A DNA stretch of 64,000 nucleotides from Vibrio atlanticus. Lineage in GTDB: Bacteria; Pseudomonadota; Gammaproteobacteria; Enterobacterales; Vibrionaceae. Shown here one piece after another: positions 43,068 to 51,718 of the stretch. The notes below the pieces were generated by a model that made no database searches, had not been told where the DNA came from, and saw only the letters and a list, made by a program, of their open reading frames with translations. How positions within the stretch are numbered: position 1 is the first letter of the stretch; each line of letters starts with the position of its first letter. The position numbers and the translations under genes were made by a program. The stretch is from the NCBI RefSeq assembly GCF_024347315.1, contig NZ_AP025460.1, forward strand, positions 992,001-1,056,000, given 5' to 3'.

Positions 43068-43994
43068 ATGAGTTGGCTTGAAAAGATTTTAGAAAAAAGC
43101 AACATCGTAACATCTCGTAAAGCGTCAATCCCTGAGGGTGTTTGGACTAAATGTACTTCTTGTGAGCAGGTTCTTTACCATGCTGAACTAGAGCGTAACC
43201 TAGAAGTATGTCCAAAATGTGACCATCACATGCGTATGAAAGCACGTCGCCGTCTGGATACATTCCTAGACAAAGGTGAGCGTGTTGAACTAGGTACTGA
43301 TCTTGAGCCACAAGACAAACTGAAGTTTAAAGACTCTAAGCGTTACAAAGAACGTATCTCTGTTGCTCAAAAGAACAGTGGTGAAACAGACGCATTAGTT
43401 GCAATGAAAGGCGAACTGCTTGGTTTACCTATCGTTGCGTGTGCGTTTGAGTTCTCATTTATGGGCGGCTCAATGGGTTCTGTTGTTGGTGCTCGTTTTG
43501 TGAAAGCGGTAGATGCAGCTATTGAGAACAACTGTGGTTTAGTTTGTTTCTCTGCAAGTGGTGGTGCTCGTATGCAAGAGGCATTGATGTCTCTCATGCA
43601 AATGGCAAAAACCAGTGCTGCTCTAGAGCGTCTATCTGCGAAAGGCCTACCGTTTGTTTCAGTAATGACTGATCCAACAATGGGTGGCGTTTCTGCAAGT
43701 TTAGCAATGCTTGGCGATATCAATATCGGTGAACCAAAAGCGCTTATCGGTTTTGCTGGACGTCGTGTAATCGAGCAAACTGTACGTGAAGATCTTCCTG
43801 AAGGTTTCCAACGCAGTGAGTTCCTACTAGACCACGGTGCTATCGACATGATCGTTGACCGTCGTGAGATGCGTCAGCGCGTTGCAAGCCTTGTTGCTAA
43901 AATGACCAATCAGCCTTCACCATTAGTAGTTTCTGTGAACGATTCACCGAATGAAGCTGCTTATGAAGTACCAGAAGCGCCAGAAAAAGGGTAA
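43068..43994 (+). CDS. accD: Acetyl-CoA carboxylase carboxyltransferase beta subunit AccD
   Basis: A 308-residue subunit of acetyl-CoA carboxylase. The zinc ribbon uses Cys29, Cys32, Cys48 and Cys51. The carboxyltransferase core shows [35 protein letters not shown] and [15 protein letters not shown]. With AccA it transfers the carboxyl group from biotin to acetyl-CoA, the first committed step of fatty-acid synthesis. First gene of accD-folC-dedD, 43 bp before folC. Confidence 0.96.
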   Translation: MSWLEKILEKSNIVTSRKASIPEGVWTKCTSCEQVLYHAELERNLEVCPKCDHHMRMKARRRLDTFLDKGERVELGTDLEPQDKLKFKDSKRYKERISVAQKNSGETDALVAMKGELLGLPIVACAFEFSFMGGSMGSVVGARFVKAVDAAIENNCGLVCFSASGGARMQEALMSLMQMAKTSAALERLSAKGLPFVSVMTDPTMGGVSASLAMLGDINIGEPKALIGFAGRRVIEQTVREDLPEGFQRSEFLLDHGAIDMIVDRREMRQRVASLVAKMTNQPSPLVVSVNDSPNEAAYEVPEAPEKG

Positions 43995-44036
43995 AGTACC
44001 TTCTAACAAACCTACTTAATTATGGTTATGAGTTAG

Positions 44037-45299
44037 ATGAGTCAACAACCTATTCCTCAAGCCACATCCTCTTTGGAGATGTGGCTTGATTATTTATCAA
44101 ACATCCACGCAAGCGCTATTGATCTTGGTTTAGACCGAGTTCAAGCTGTCGCCTCTAAGGCAAACCTCACCAAACCTGCTCAACATGTTATTACTGTTGC
44201 TGGAACCAACGGCAAGGGCTCAACATGTGCACTCATGGAAGCTATTCTATTGGATGCTGGTTACTCTGTTGGTGTCTACAGCTCCCCTCACTTAATTCGC
44301 TATAACGAACGTGTTCGTATCAATGGCAAAGATCTGTCTGATCAAAAGATGGTTCAGTCTTTCGATTTCATTGAGAAAGAACGTGGTGAAATCAGCCTTA
44401 GCTTTTTTGAATATGGCACTTTAGCAGCGTTACGTGCTTTTCAAACCGAAGCGGTTGACGTTGTATTGTTAGAAGTGGGTCTAGGCGGACGTTTAGACGC
44501 GACCAATATCGTTGAACATGACGTTTCTGTGATTACTAGTTTGGCTGTCGACCATGTTGACTGGCTAGGTGATGACATTAATGTGATCGGTTTTGAGAAA
44601 GCGGGCATTTATCGTAGCGGTAAACCCGCTATCTGTGGTCAACCCAAGCCACCAGCTACGGTTGCGGCACACGCTGATGATATTAACGCTGAGTTCTACC
44701 AAGTAGGGATTCAATACACCTATGATGTAGATGGTGATACTTGGAACTGGCGCAGTGGCGCATTCCAGTTAGAATCGCTACCTATCCCAAGCTTACCGCT
44801 GCCGAACGCAGCCACCGCACTGATGGCATTAGGTACTTCAGAACTAAGCATTAGTGATGTGAACGTTGTTAACGGTATGAAGAATGCGCAGCTTCCTGGG
44901 CGTATGCAGCAAATTAGCGAACAACCGGTGATTGTGCTTGATGTAGCACACAACCCGCATTCTGCTGAGTACTTTGCGCAGCAAGTCGCGAAGAAGTATG
45001 CAGGCAAAAATTTACACGTTGTAGTCGCCATGCTTCATGACAAAGATATCCCCGCGACATTGGAAGTATTAGCTCCAATAACAACACATTGGTACCCAGC
45101 TTCGCTGAAAGGCCCACGAGCCGCAACAGCCGCTGAATTGTGTCAAAGCTTACCTGAAGGTGTAGAGCAGTATTCAAACCCTGTTGTAGCGTTTGAAGCG
45201 GCTTTAGCTTCTGTTATAGATGACGATGTTGTGTTGGTTGTCGGTTCTTTTCATACCGTGGGTGAAGTGTTGGAGCATTGGCAGAAAAAAGGAAACTAA
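44037..45299 (+). CDS. folC: Folylpolyglutamate/dihydrofolate synthase FolC
   Basis: A 420-residue Mur-ligase-fold enzyme that makes dihydrofolate from dihydropteroate plus glutamate and extends the polyglutamate tail. The P-loop is GTNGKGSTCALME; EVGLGGRLDATN and VLDVAHNPHSAEYFA are further motifs. Its stop codon TAA is followed at once by the ATG of dedD, so the two are tightly coupled. Confidence 0.94.
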   Translation: MSQQPIPQATSSLEMWLDYLSNIHASAIDLGLDRVQAVASKANLTKPAQHVITVAGTNGKGSTCALMEAILLDAGYSVGVYSSPHLIRYNERVRINGKDLSDQKMVQSFDFIEKERGEISLSFFEYGTLAALRAFQTEAVDVVLLEVGLGGRLDATNIVEHDVSVITSLAVDHVDWLGDDINVIGFEKAGIYRSGKPAICGQPKPPATVAAHADDINAEFYQVGIQYTYDVDGDTWNWRSGAFQLESLPIPSLPLPNAATALMALGTSELSISDVNVVNGMKNAQLPGRMQQISEQPVIVLDVAHNPHSAEYFAQQVAKKYAGKNLHVVVAMLHDKDIPATLEVLAPITTHWYPASLKGPRAATAAELCQSLPEGVEQYSNPVVAFEAALASVIDDDVVLVVGSFHTVGEVLEHWQKKGN

Positions 45300-45875
45300 A
45301 TGGCAAGTAAATTCCAAAGCCGATTAGTCGGCACCATCATTTTAGTGGCCATTGGCGTGATTGTATTGCCCGATGTGCTGGATGGTAAGAAGCTCCACTA
45401 TAAAGAAGAGTTTGCAAGCATTCCGATTAAGCCTGAGCTTGATAGTAATGTTGAAGTGTTTGAAGTACTCGATCCTGTTGAAGATCAGATTGCACTGCCG
45501 GACTCTCCGGTTGAGCAAGTGGTTGAAAGTGGTCGTACTGATAATTCAAATACGCAAACTGCGTCGGCTTCCAGTAACAAAGAAGCGGATAAAGTGGCGG
45601 TGGTGGTTAAGCCGGTACCTGAAAAAAATGAATACCAAGACAGTGCTTGGATTATTCAATTGATGGCTTTGAAGAATGCTGACAACGCAAAAAACGTTGT
45701 TAAGGATTTACAGAAGCGTGGTTATCAGGCTCATACCAAGCAAGAAAAAACATTTACGCGAGTAATTATTGGCCCGGATGTTTCTAAATCCAAACTTGAG
45801 CGACAAATTAAGGAATTAGAAAAAATTACGGGTTCAAAAGGCCAATTGCTCAAATTTAAACCGTTAAATCCATAA
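45300..45875 (+). CDS. dedD: SPOR-domain division protein DedD
   Basis: A 191-residue bitopic protein: one N-terminal membrane helix (about 8-26; LVGTIILVAIGVIVLPDVLDG), an acidic/Ser linker, and a C-terminal SPOR domain (about 112-190; AWIIQLMALKNADNAKNVV). SPOR domains bind denuded glycan strands at the septum; DedD assists constriction. It starts immediately after the folC stop. The PurR-type site of the next unit overlaps its own stop codon. Confidence 0.9.
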   Translation: MASKFQSRLVGTIILVAIGVIVLPDVLDGKKLHYKEEFASIPIKPELDSNVEVFEVLDPVEDQIALPDSPVEQVVESGRTDNSNTQTASASSNKEADKVAVVVKPVPEKNEYQDSAWIIQLMALKNADNAKNVVKDLQKRGYQAHTKQEKTFTRVIIGPDVSKSKLERQIKELEKITGSKGQLLKFKPLNP

Positions 45876-45889
45876 GAAAACGTTTGCGT
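45874..45889 (-). promoter_or_regulatory. PurR-type operator before cvpA-purF
   Basis: Read on the minus strand the 16 bases are ACGCAAACGTTTTCTT, almost identical to the PurR consensus (ACGCAAACGTTTTCGT-like). It overlaps the dedD stop codon and sits 48 bp before cvpA, next to a possible promoter (TTGCGT 45884-45889; TAAAAT 45905-45910). PurR with hypoxanthine or guanine would repress cvpA-purF, as in E. coli. Confidence 0.82.
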
Positions 45890-45936
45890 CAGCATTTTTT
45901 CTGTTAAAATGCGCGCCAACTTAAGATGAAGAATTC

Positions 45937-46428
45937 ATGAATTGGTTAGATTTTGTCATTTTAGGCGTGATCGGCTTCTCTGCCGTGATCAGTTTAGTTC
46001 GCGGTTTCGCTAAAGAAGCGTTGTCACTTGTTATTTGGTTTGGAGCATTTTTTATTGCTAGCCAGTACTACGCTAAATTAGCAATGTACTTCACCAATAT
46101 TGAAGATGAGATGTTTCGAAACGGAACTGCGATAGCAGCATTGTTTGTTGCAACGTTAGTTGTTGGTGCCTTAGTTAACTATGTCATCGGGCAGCTAGTT
46201 CAGAAAACAGGCCTGTCGGGTACAGACAGAATCCTCGGTGTCGTCTTTGGTGGCTTACGTGGTGTTTTGATTGTTTCTGCAGTGTTGTTTTTCATGGATG
46301 CGTTTACTGCATTCCCAAGTTCTGAGTGGTGGAAGAATTCGCAATTGGTTCCGGAGTTTAGCCGAATCATTGCGCCGTTCTTCGAGCATTTACAAGCAAC
46401 ATCTAGTTTCTTATCTGGCGCGCTTTAG
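45937..46428 (+). CDS. cvpA: Colicin V production family membrane protein CvpA
   Basis: A 163-residue membrane protein with four hydrophobic helices (start MNWLDFVILGVIGFSAVISL; then FGGLRGVLIVSAVLFF). CvpA homologues affect envelope stability and bile tolerance; the molecular function is unclear. It shares the purine-controlled transcript with purF, 33 bp downstream. Confidence 0.9.
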   Translation: MNWLDFVILGVIGFSAVISLVRGFAKEALSLVIWFGAFFIASQYYAKLAMYFTNIEDEMFRNGTAIAALFVATLVVGALVNYVIGQLVQKTGLSGTDRILGVVFGGLRGVLIVSAVLFFMDAFTAFPSSEWWKNSQLVPEFSRIIAPFFEHLQATSSFLSGAL

Positions 46429-46461
46429 CGCCAGTTAATGTCGAAAATCGAGGATTAGGAC

Positions 46462-47976
46462 ATGTGTGGTATTGTTGGAATCGTGGGTTCAACACCTGTA
46501 AACCAGTCTATTTATGACGCTTTAACGGTATTGCAGCATCGTGGCCAAGATGCCGCTGGTATTTGTACCATAGAAAGCAATCGTTTCCGTCTGCGTAAGG
46601 CGAACGGTTTAGTTAAAGATGTTTTTGAAGCAAAACACATGCAACGCCTCCAAGGCAACGTGGGTATTGGTCATGTTCGTTATCCTACAGCGGGAAGTTC
46701 TAGTGCTTCTGAAGCTCAACCTTTCTACGTAAACTCTCCATTTGGCATCACGCTGGCGCACAACGGTAACCTAACGAATGCAAGTGAAGTTCGTGAGAAG
46801 TTGTTCGAAAAAGACCGCCGTCATGTCAACACAACCTCTGACTCTGAAGTTCTACTAAACGTATTGGCTCATGAGATCGATACCGTAAAAGGGAACGTGA
46901 CTTCAGACGACGTTTTCCGCGCAGTTGCAAACGTGCACCGCACTATTCGTGGTGCTTACGCAGTGACAGCGATGATCATCGGCCACGGCATGATCGCATT
47001 CCGTGACCCGCATGGTATTCGTCCACTGTGTCTTGGTAAGCGTGAAATTAACGGTAAAACAGAGTACATGGTTGCGTCTGAGTCAGTAGCGTTAGACGCT
47101 GTTGGTTTTGATTTTATGCGCGATGTTGCTCCTGGTGAAGCTATCTACGCAACATTCGATGGTGAGCTTTTCACTAAACAATGTGCAGACAACCCACAAC
47201 TAAACCCATGTATTTTTGAGTTTGTTTACTTTGCTCGTCCCGATTCATTCATCGATAAAATTTCGGTTTACAGCGCACGCGTTGAGATGGGTGAGATGTT
47301 AGGTAAGCGTATTAAAGAAGAGTACGCAGACCTAGACATTGACGTGGTTATTCCAATTCCTGAAACATCAAATGATATTGCTCTACGAATTGCTCAAGCG
47401 ATTGATAAGCCATATCGTCAAGGTTTCGTGAAAAACCGTTACGTTGGCCGCACGTTTATCATGCCTGGTCAGCAACAACGTAAGAAGTCGGTTCGCCGTA
47501 AACTCAACGCGATTCGTTCTGAGTTTAAAGGTAAGAACGTTCTACTGGTTGATGACTCGATTGTTCGTGGTACAACATCAGAGCAGATCATTGAGATGGC
47601 TCGTGATTCTGGCGCAAACAAAGTCTTCATGGTTTCTGCCGCTCCGGAGGTTCGCTTCCCTAACGTCTACGGTATTGATATGCCGAGCGCGACAGAGCTG
47701 ATTGCTCATGGTCGTGATAACGAAACGATTTGTAAGCAGATTGGCGCAGACGCATTGATTTTCCAAACACTACCAGACTTAATCTCTGCAGTAGGTATGG
47801 GTAATCAAGACATCTCTCGTTTTGATACCTCCGTATTCAACGGTGAGTATGTAACGGGCGATATCGACCAAGCGTACCTAGATTTCCTAGACTCTTTACG
47901 TAATGACGATTCAAAGGTTGAGCGTGAGATCCAACAAGATTTGGCTAACTTAGAGCTACATAACGAAGGCGCTTAG
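46462..47976 (+). CDS. purF: Amidophosphoribosyltransferase PurF
   Basis: A 504-residue enzyme, the first committed step of purine synthesis (PRPP plus glutamine to phosphoribosylamine). Cys2, exposed after removal of Met1, is the glutaminase nucleophile (MCGIVGIVG); the PRPP-binding loop is [17 protein letters not shown]. Its length matches E. coli PurF. Control is by the PurR-type site before cvpA. A terminator follows at once. Confidence 0.96.
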   Translation: MCGIVGIVGSTPVNQSIYDALTVLQHRGQDAAGICTIESNRFRLRKANGLVKDVFEAKHMQRLQGNVGIGHVRYPTAGSSSASEAQPFYVNSPFGITLAHNGNLTNASEVREKLFEKDRRHVNTTSDSEVLLNVLAHEIDTVKGNVTSDDVFRAVANVHRTIRGAYAVTAMIIGHGMIAFRDPHGIRPLCLGKREINGKTEYMVASESVALDAVGFDFMRDVAPGEAIYATFDGELFTKQCADNPQLNPCIFEFVYFARPDSFIDKISVYSARVEMGEMLGKRIKEEYADLDIDVVIPIPETSNDIALRIAQAIDKPYRQGFVKNRYVGRTFIMPGQQQRKKSVRRKLNAIRSEFKGKNVLLVDDSIVRGTTSEQIIEMARDSGANKVFMVSAAPEVRFPNVYGIDMPSATELIAHGRDNETICKQIGADALIFQTLPDLISAVGMGNQDISRFDTSVFNGEYVTGDIDQAYLDFLDSLRNDDSKVEREIQQDLANLELHNEGA

Positions 47977-47998
47977 CGTACTCATAAAAATGAGTAAT

Positions 47999-48030
47999 AA
48001 AAAACCAGAGCATCGACTCTGGTTTTTTTG
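47999..48030. terminator. Terminator after purF
   Basis: AAAACCAGAG (48001-48010), 6-nt loop, CTCTGGTTTT (48017-48026) and further T. It can also serve the converging LysR gene. Confidence 0.88.
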
Positions 48031-48053
48031 TTTGCTGGGAAGGGGATTGAATC

Positions 48054-48929
48054 TTAGTGAATGTGGTATGCGATCACAAAATCGATAAACAATCTAACCT
48101 TCTCTGGCAGGTGGTCTTTGTGGTTGTAAAGCATGTAAATATCACGAGGGTTAGCGCTCCAGTCCTCTAAGACTTGCACTAAGCTGCCATCTTCAATGTA
48201 TTCGCGGATCATAACGTCGGGCATTAGGGTGATACCTAGGCCTTCTGAACATGCTTGTCTCACGACATTGAGCGCATTCGCGTTGAAACGGCCTTTCTCG
48301 CTATTCACCACCGTCTCTTCATTCGAATTACTCAGCTGCCACTTAATCAGCGGATAGCCTTTAAGTAGCGAATGATTCGCGAGCTCTTCTGCATGACTTG
48401 GTGCCGGGTTCTTCGCTAAGTAGTCAGGACTTGCGATAAGAATATCTTTTACTTCACTGATTTTTCGAGCGATTAGACTTGAATCACGTTGTGGACCTAC
48501 TCTGAAAATCACGTCCCACTCGGTTGGATCAAGCTGATCGGCTTGGTTGTTCATCATCAGCTCAATATTAATATCAGGATATTGAGTCATGAATTCACTG
48601 AACATCGGCATCATCATGCGCTTGGTCAGGTTTGAGGGTGCCGTAATGCGAATCTTACCGGAAGCTCCTTTACAAACGTCAGTCAGTTCTTCTGCAGTAG
48701 AAGATAGACGTTGCAGTAATGGAGAGCATTCGTTGAAGAAACGTTCGCCTGCCTCTGTTAAAGAGAGTTTACGCGCGTGTCTATTGAGAAGTCTTAGGTT
48801 TAGTGAATCTTCTAAGGCTTGGATGCGTCGTGTAATGGTCGCAACCGGAATCATAGTCTTGCGTGATGTTGCGGTGTAGCTCCCATTTTCAACGACAAGT
48901 CGAAAGAGGTTTAAATCATCTAATTTCAT
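48054..48929 (-). CDS. LysR-family transcriptional regulator
   Basis: A 291-residue LysR protein: helix-turn-helix at about 3-62 (LDDLNLFRLVVENGSYTATS; TITRRIQALEDSL) and an effector-binding domain. I start at ATG 48927-48929 (MKLDDLN); a GTG four codons before is possible. It is divergent from the RssB-like gene, across about 228 bp, and may or may not control it. The AaeR/DsdC-like group regulates varied exporters; target unknown. Confidence 0.85.
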   Translation of the reverse strand: MKLDDLNLFRLVVENGSYTATSRKTMIPVATITRRIQALEDSLNLRLLNRHARKLSLTEAGERFFNECSPLLQRLSSTAEELTDVCKGASGKIRITAPSNLTKRMMMPMFSEFMTQYPDINIELMMNNQADQLDPTEWDVIFRVGPQRDSSLIARKISEVKDILIASPDYLAKNPAPSHAEELANHSLLKGYPLIKWQLSNSNEETVVNSEKGRFNANALNVVRQACSEGLGITLMPDVMIREYIEDGSLVQVLEDWSANPRDIYMLYNHKDHLPEKVRLFIDFVIAYHIH

Positions 48930-49157
48930 AAATCCAGACACATTTGTTTACAATCTCATCTAATTTATACGTAATAGTGAGATCAATGTTTGCGTTACGT
49001 CAATTCGTTGCACTATTTACCAGTATTCCAACCCTTGTCACGAATTTCCAGTAAAGAGTACGTATTTGTGTATTTAGCAATTTGTTACTAAGTTTTATAT
49101 TAGTTCTTGGAACAGATAACAATAATAATTCGACTTAGTTTTGTGAGGTTAGAGATT

Positions 49158-50261
49158 ATGTACAAAACTCACAGTCAGCCAGTTATGACCTCGGCTCAGG
49201 AAGTTCTCAATCAAAAATGCGTTATGTTGGTTGATGATGATCCTATTTTTCGCCGGATAACCAGCGCGTATTTAGACAAGATTGGTTATAAAGTGGTTGA
49301 GGCTGAAAATGGGCTGGACGCTCTGCAAAAGCTTAGAGACTCAGCGCCAGATTTAATTGTGTGTGACTTATCAATGCCTATTCTGGATGGCATTGAGCTT
49401 GTAGAAGAGCTCAGCTTAGAGTATCCGTCACTGCCTATGATCGTTGTGTCTGGCACCGATGATATGTCTGATGTGGCGAAAGCATTACGATTTGGTATCA
49501 AAGACTTTTTAGTCAAACCTCTGGAGGATCACGGTCATTTAGGCAGTGCGATTGCGAATACATTAACAGATTCGTTCGATAACATTTCAGACCAACGAGA
49601 TTTTTCAAGCCAATGGTTTTGCGTTGATGACGGCGGAGAGATCCCTGAAGACCAAGAGCTGCATTGGCACCTAAATCACTTGCAAGATAACCCTAGTGCG
49701 GCAAGAGACTTATTGCACGCGCTGCTTCCTGACAAAGACACACGACAAGGCTCATGGCGTTGTAGTTACCGCCTACTACAATCAACAGAGATGATGCCAC
49801 TTGTGTTCGACTATGCGTGGATGATGAACGGGCAGTTTGCTTTCTACCTCGTCGATTCGTCGTCTTCTGATAACGGCGGCTCAGCGGCCACATTGTTGGT
49901 GAGAGCGTTATTCCACGATTACATCAGAAATAGAAAAGATTTTAACGTTGATCTCAAAGATATTGCGGAAATTTTGGAGAAGGGGATTCGTTGCTCTAAA
50001 TGTTCAACCCCTGTGAATGCTTTGTTTGGTGTTGCTGACCTTGCTGTGGGAACTATCTCTATTTTACCTGCGGGTTTAGATGGACAATGGTCGAATGGCG
50101 AATTGAATCAACATATTGCGGCGGGCGAGCGCTTGGGTGAGAATTGTAAGAAGAACTTCATTACACGGGATCTTCCGATTGAACAAGGCTGCCAGTTATC
50201 ATTAAGCCTGCTTGGATCGGCCAGTTTTAGTTTAGACATACACCAAGGGTCCACCGATTAA
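49158..50261 (+). CDS. rssB: RssB-like response regulator
   Basis: A 367-residue protein. The receiver domain (about 20-138) has Asp26/Asp27, phospho-acceptor Asp70 in VCDLSMPILDG and Lys in FLVKPLED; DVAKALRFGIKDFLVKP closely follows E. coli RssB. The C-terminal 220 residues match the degenerate PP2C-like domain of RssB (WHLNHLQDNPSAARDLL; LLVRALFHDYI). RssB delivers RpoS to ClpXP. This one is longer than E. coli RssB (337) and has a CSKC segment near residue 295. I start at MYKTHSQ; the earlier TTG frame lacks a ribosome site. Whether it binds RpoS here is inference. Confidence 0.8.
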   Translation: MYKTHSQPVMTSAQEVLNQKCVMLVDDDPIFRRITSAYLDKIGYKVVEAENGLDALQKLRDSAPDLIVCDLSMPILDGIELVEELSLEYPSLPMIVVSGTDDMSDVAKALRFGIKDFLVKPLEDHGHLGSAIANTLTDSFDNISDQRDFSSQWFCVDDGGEIPEDQELHWHLNHLQDNPSAARDLLHALLPDKDTRQGSWRCSYRLLQSTEMMPLVFDYAWMMNGQFAFYLVDSSSSDNGGSAATLLVRALFHDYIRNRKDFNVDLKDIAEILEKGIRCSKCSTPVNALFGVADLAVGTISILPAGLDGQWSNGELNQHIAAGERLGENCKKNFITRDLPIEQGCQLSLSLLGSASFSLDIHQGSTD

Positions 50262-50296
50262 CCCTATATTTCCTCGGTTTTTGTGAATAATTGATT

Positions 50297-50336
50297 AAGG
50301 TATAGTTGCGCAAATGGTGTGGCTATGCCTTTTTTG
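50297..50336 (+). terminator. Probable terminator after the RssB-like gene
   Basis: AAGGTATAG (50297-50305) pairs with CTATGCCTT (50323-50331; one G-U), then TTTTT. The 17-nt loop begins with TTGCGCAA. Confidence 0.6.
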
Positions 50337-50409
50337 TTAAATGTCGATTTAGCAAAGCGGGTTTGGTTCGCCAGATACTTACCTTTACTAACAAAAACAA
50401 GAAGCAATC

Positions 50410-50547
50410 ATGGCAGATAACAAAGACTTTCAAGACCCGTTTAATGTATTCTACTTTTTAGGATTTTTAGCCGCATTTTTAGTGATTCCATTATTACCAG
50501 CAACACTTACGTTGATCCGTGTATTCAATGGTTACGCAACATTCTAG
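50410..50547 (+). CDS. 45-residue putative membrane protein upstream of ybaN
   Basis: ATG at 50410 with AAGAAG seven bases before. The product has a polar start (MADNKDFQDPFNVFYF) and one long hydrophobic helix (FLGFLAAFLVIPLLPATLTLI). I do not recognise a family. It ends 47 bp before the ybaN start; its TAG stop is the first base of a hairpin that leads directly to the ybaN ribosome site. This arrangement suggests co-transcription and possible translational coupling with ybaN. Confidence 0.6.
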   Translation: MADNKDFQDPFNVFYFLGFLAAFLVIPLLPATLTLIRVFNGYATF

Positions 50548-50594
50548 TTAAGTTATCGTCGCCGATTGGTGATAGCTAACTCAAGGAGGCCACA
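50547..50594 (+). promoter_or_regulatory. Hairpin and strong ribosome site in front of ATT start
   Basis: GTTA and GTTATC (50547-50557, one bulged A) pair with GATAGC and TAAC (50571-50580). Two bases later comes AAGGAGG (50583-50589), a full anti-16S match, then CCACA and ATT. The unusual strength of this site is what decides the ybaN start. Confidence 0.6.
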
Positions 50595-50993
50595 ATTAGC
50601 GTTCGAGTTTTAAGCCTCAATATTGCTGGTGGCCTTTGCATATTTCTCGCAGTTTTAGGGATAGCTTTACCCGTACTGCCAACCACGCCTTTCCTCCTTC
50701 TTGCCAGTGCATGTTTCATGCGAAGCAACCCCAAAGTTCACAAATGGATGCATGAGCATAAAACGCTCGGCCCGTTATTGAACAATTGGTATCAACATGG
50801 TGCCGTTACCAAGCAAGTAAAAACGCGTGGCGTGTTCTTTATCTTGTTAAGTTTTGCGTTATCGATCTACTTTGCCCCGATCATTTGGGTCAAGGCTTTC
50901 CTAATTTGTGTACTTGTTATTCTTCTCACATGGTTTATGCGACTTCCAACCCATGAGTTGGTTGCTGACAGCAAAGAAAATCACTACCATTAA
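50595..50993 (+). CDS. ybaN: YbaN (DUF454) membrane protein with probable ATT start
   Basis: A 132-residue DUF454 protein. The family N-terminus is readable from 50595: first membrane helix LSLNIAGGLCIFLAVLGIAL, then the motif PVLPTTPFLLLASACFMR, then two more helices near the end. E. coli YbaN has 125 residues. No ATG, GTG or TTG lies in frame between the upstream stop (50577) and Met42 (50718), and starting at Met42 would lose the family's most conserved part. ATT at 50595 is five bases after AAGGAGG and is the best start. ybaN-apt-dnaX-ybaB-recR is the conserved order. Function unknown. Confidence 0.8.
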   Translation: MSVRVLSLNIAGGLCIFLAVLGIALPVLPTTPFLLLASACFMRSNPKVHKWMHEHKTLGPLLNNWYQHGAVTKQVKTRGVFFILLSFALSIYFAPIIWVKAFLICVLVILLTWFMRLPTHELVADSKENHYH

Positions 50994-51001
50994 GCCAGTG
51001 T

Positions 51002-51030
51002 GCCTGCTTGTATAGCGGGCGTTTATTATT
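51002..51030 (+). terminator. Possible terminator after ybaN
   Basis: GCCTGCT (51002-51008) pairs with AGCGGGC (51014-51020; one G-U), followed by GTTTATTATTT. It is a weak stem, so read-through into apt is likely. Confidence 0.4.
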
Positions 51031-51154
51031 TCAGCAATTTGAGTTATGACTCTCGTTGCAATGAAGTCCAATCGTACCTTTCCTTAATTCCGAGCGTTGA
51101 TGTTTGATTCGTTAACGAGAGTTTGGAAAGCGGCCTAATGAAGTGCATAAGATT

Positions 51155-51700
51155 ATGAACACAGAAAAAATCTCTCTGATCAAAGCAAGCATCAAAAGCA
51201 TTCCTGATTACCCAAAAGCGGGTATTTTGTTCCGTGACGTAACAAGCTTGATGGAAGATCCTGCCGCTTATAAAGCGACAATCGATCTGTTGGTGGACAC
51301 ATACAAGGGCATGGGCTTTACTAAGATCGTTGGTACTGAAGCTCGTGGTTTCCTATTTGGTGCGCCTCTTGCTCTTGAGTTAGGTGTCGGCTTTATCCCT
51401 GTTCGTAAGCCGGGCAAGTTGCCTCGTCAAACTGTGGCACAATCTTATGAGCTTGAGTACGGCACTGATACGCTAGAAATTCATACCGATGCTATCGTTG
51501 AAGGCGATAAAGTGCTGATGGTTGATGACTTGTTAGCAACAGGTGGTACGATTGAAGCGACAACGAAGCTGATTCGTCAGCTTGGTGGTGTGGTAGAACA
51601 CGCTGCATTTGTTATTAACCTTCCAGAAATCGGTGGTGATAAGCGCTTACAAGGCTTAGGTCTAGAAGTGTTTAGCATCTGCGAATTCGACGGTCACTAA
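51155..51700 (+). CDS. apt: Adenine phosphoribosyltransferase Apt
   Basis: A 181-residue purine-salvage enzyme making AMP from adenine and [38 protein letters not shown] and the PRPP loop [16 protein letters not shown] are diagnostic. The start is ATG 51155 (MNTEKIS), matching the family; the ribosome site is weak. A seven-codon ORF (51138-51158, including stop) ends across this ATG (ATGA overlap), which may feed ribosomes into apt. 18 bp before dnaX. Confidence 0.94.
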   Translation: MNTEKISLIKASIKSIPDYPKAGILFRDVTSLMEDPAAYKATIDLLVDTYKGMGFTKIVGTEARGFLFGAPLALELGVGFIPVRKPGKLPRQTVAQSYELEYGTDTLEIHTDAIVEGDKVLMVDDLLATGGTIEATTKLIRQLGGVVEHAAFVINLPEIGGDKRLQGLGLEVFSICEFDGH

Positions 51701-51718
51701 TCCTTTTCGGAATTATTC

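Noticed and set aside
43367..43849. 160-codon frame antisense to accD
   Set aside because: Lies wholly inside the conserved accD gene; composition follows accD codon bias.
50718..50993. ybaN starting at Met42 (50718)
   Set aside because: It would remove the first membrane helix and the conserved PVLPTTPF motif, and no ribosome site precedes that ATG.
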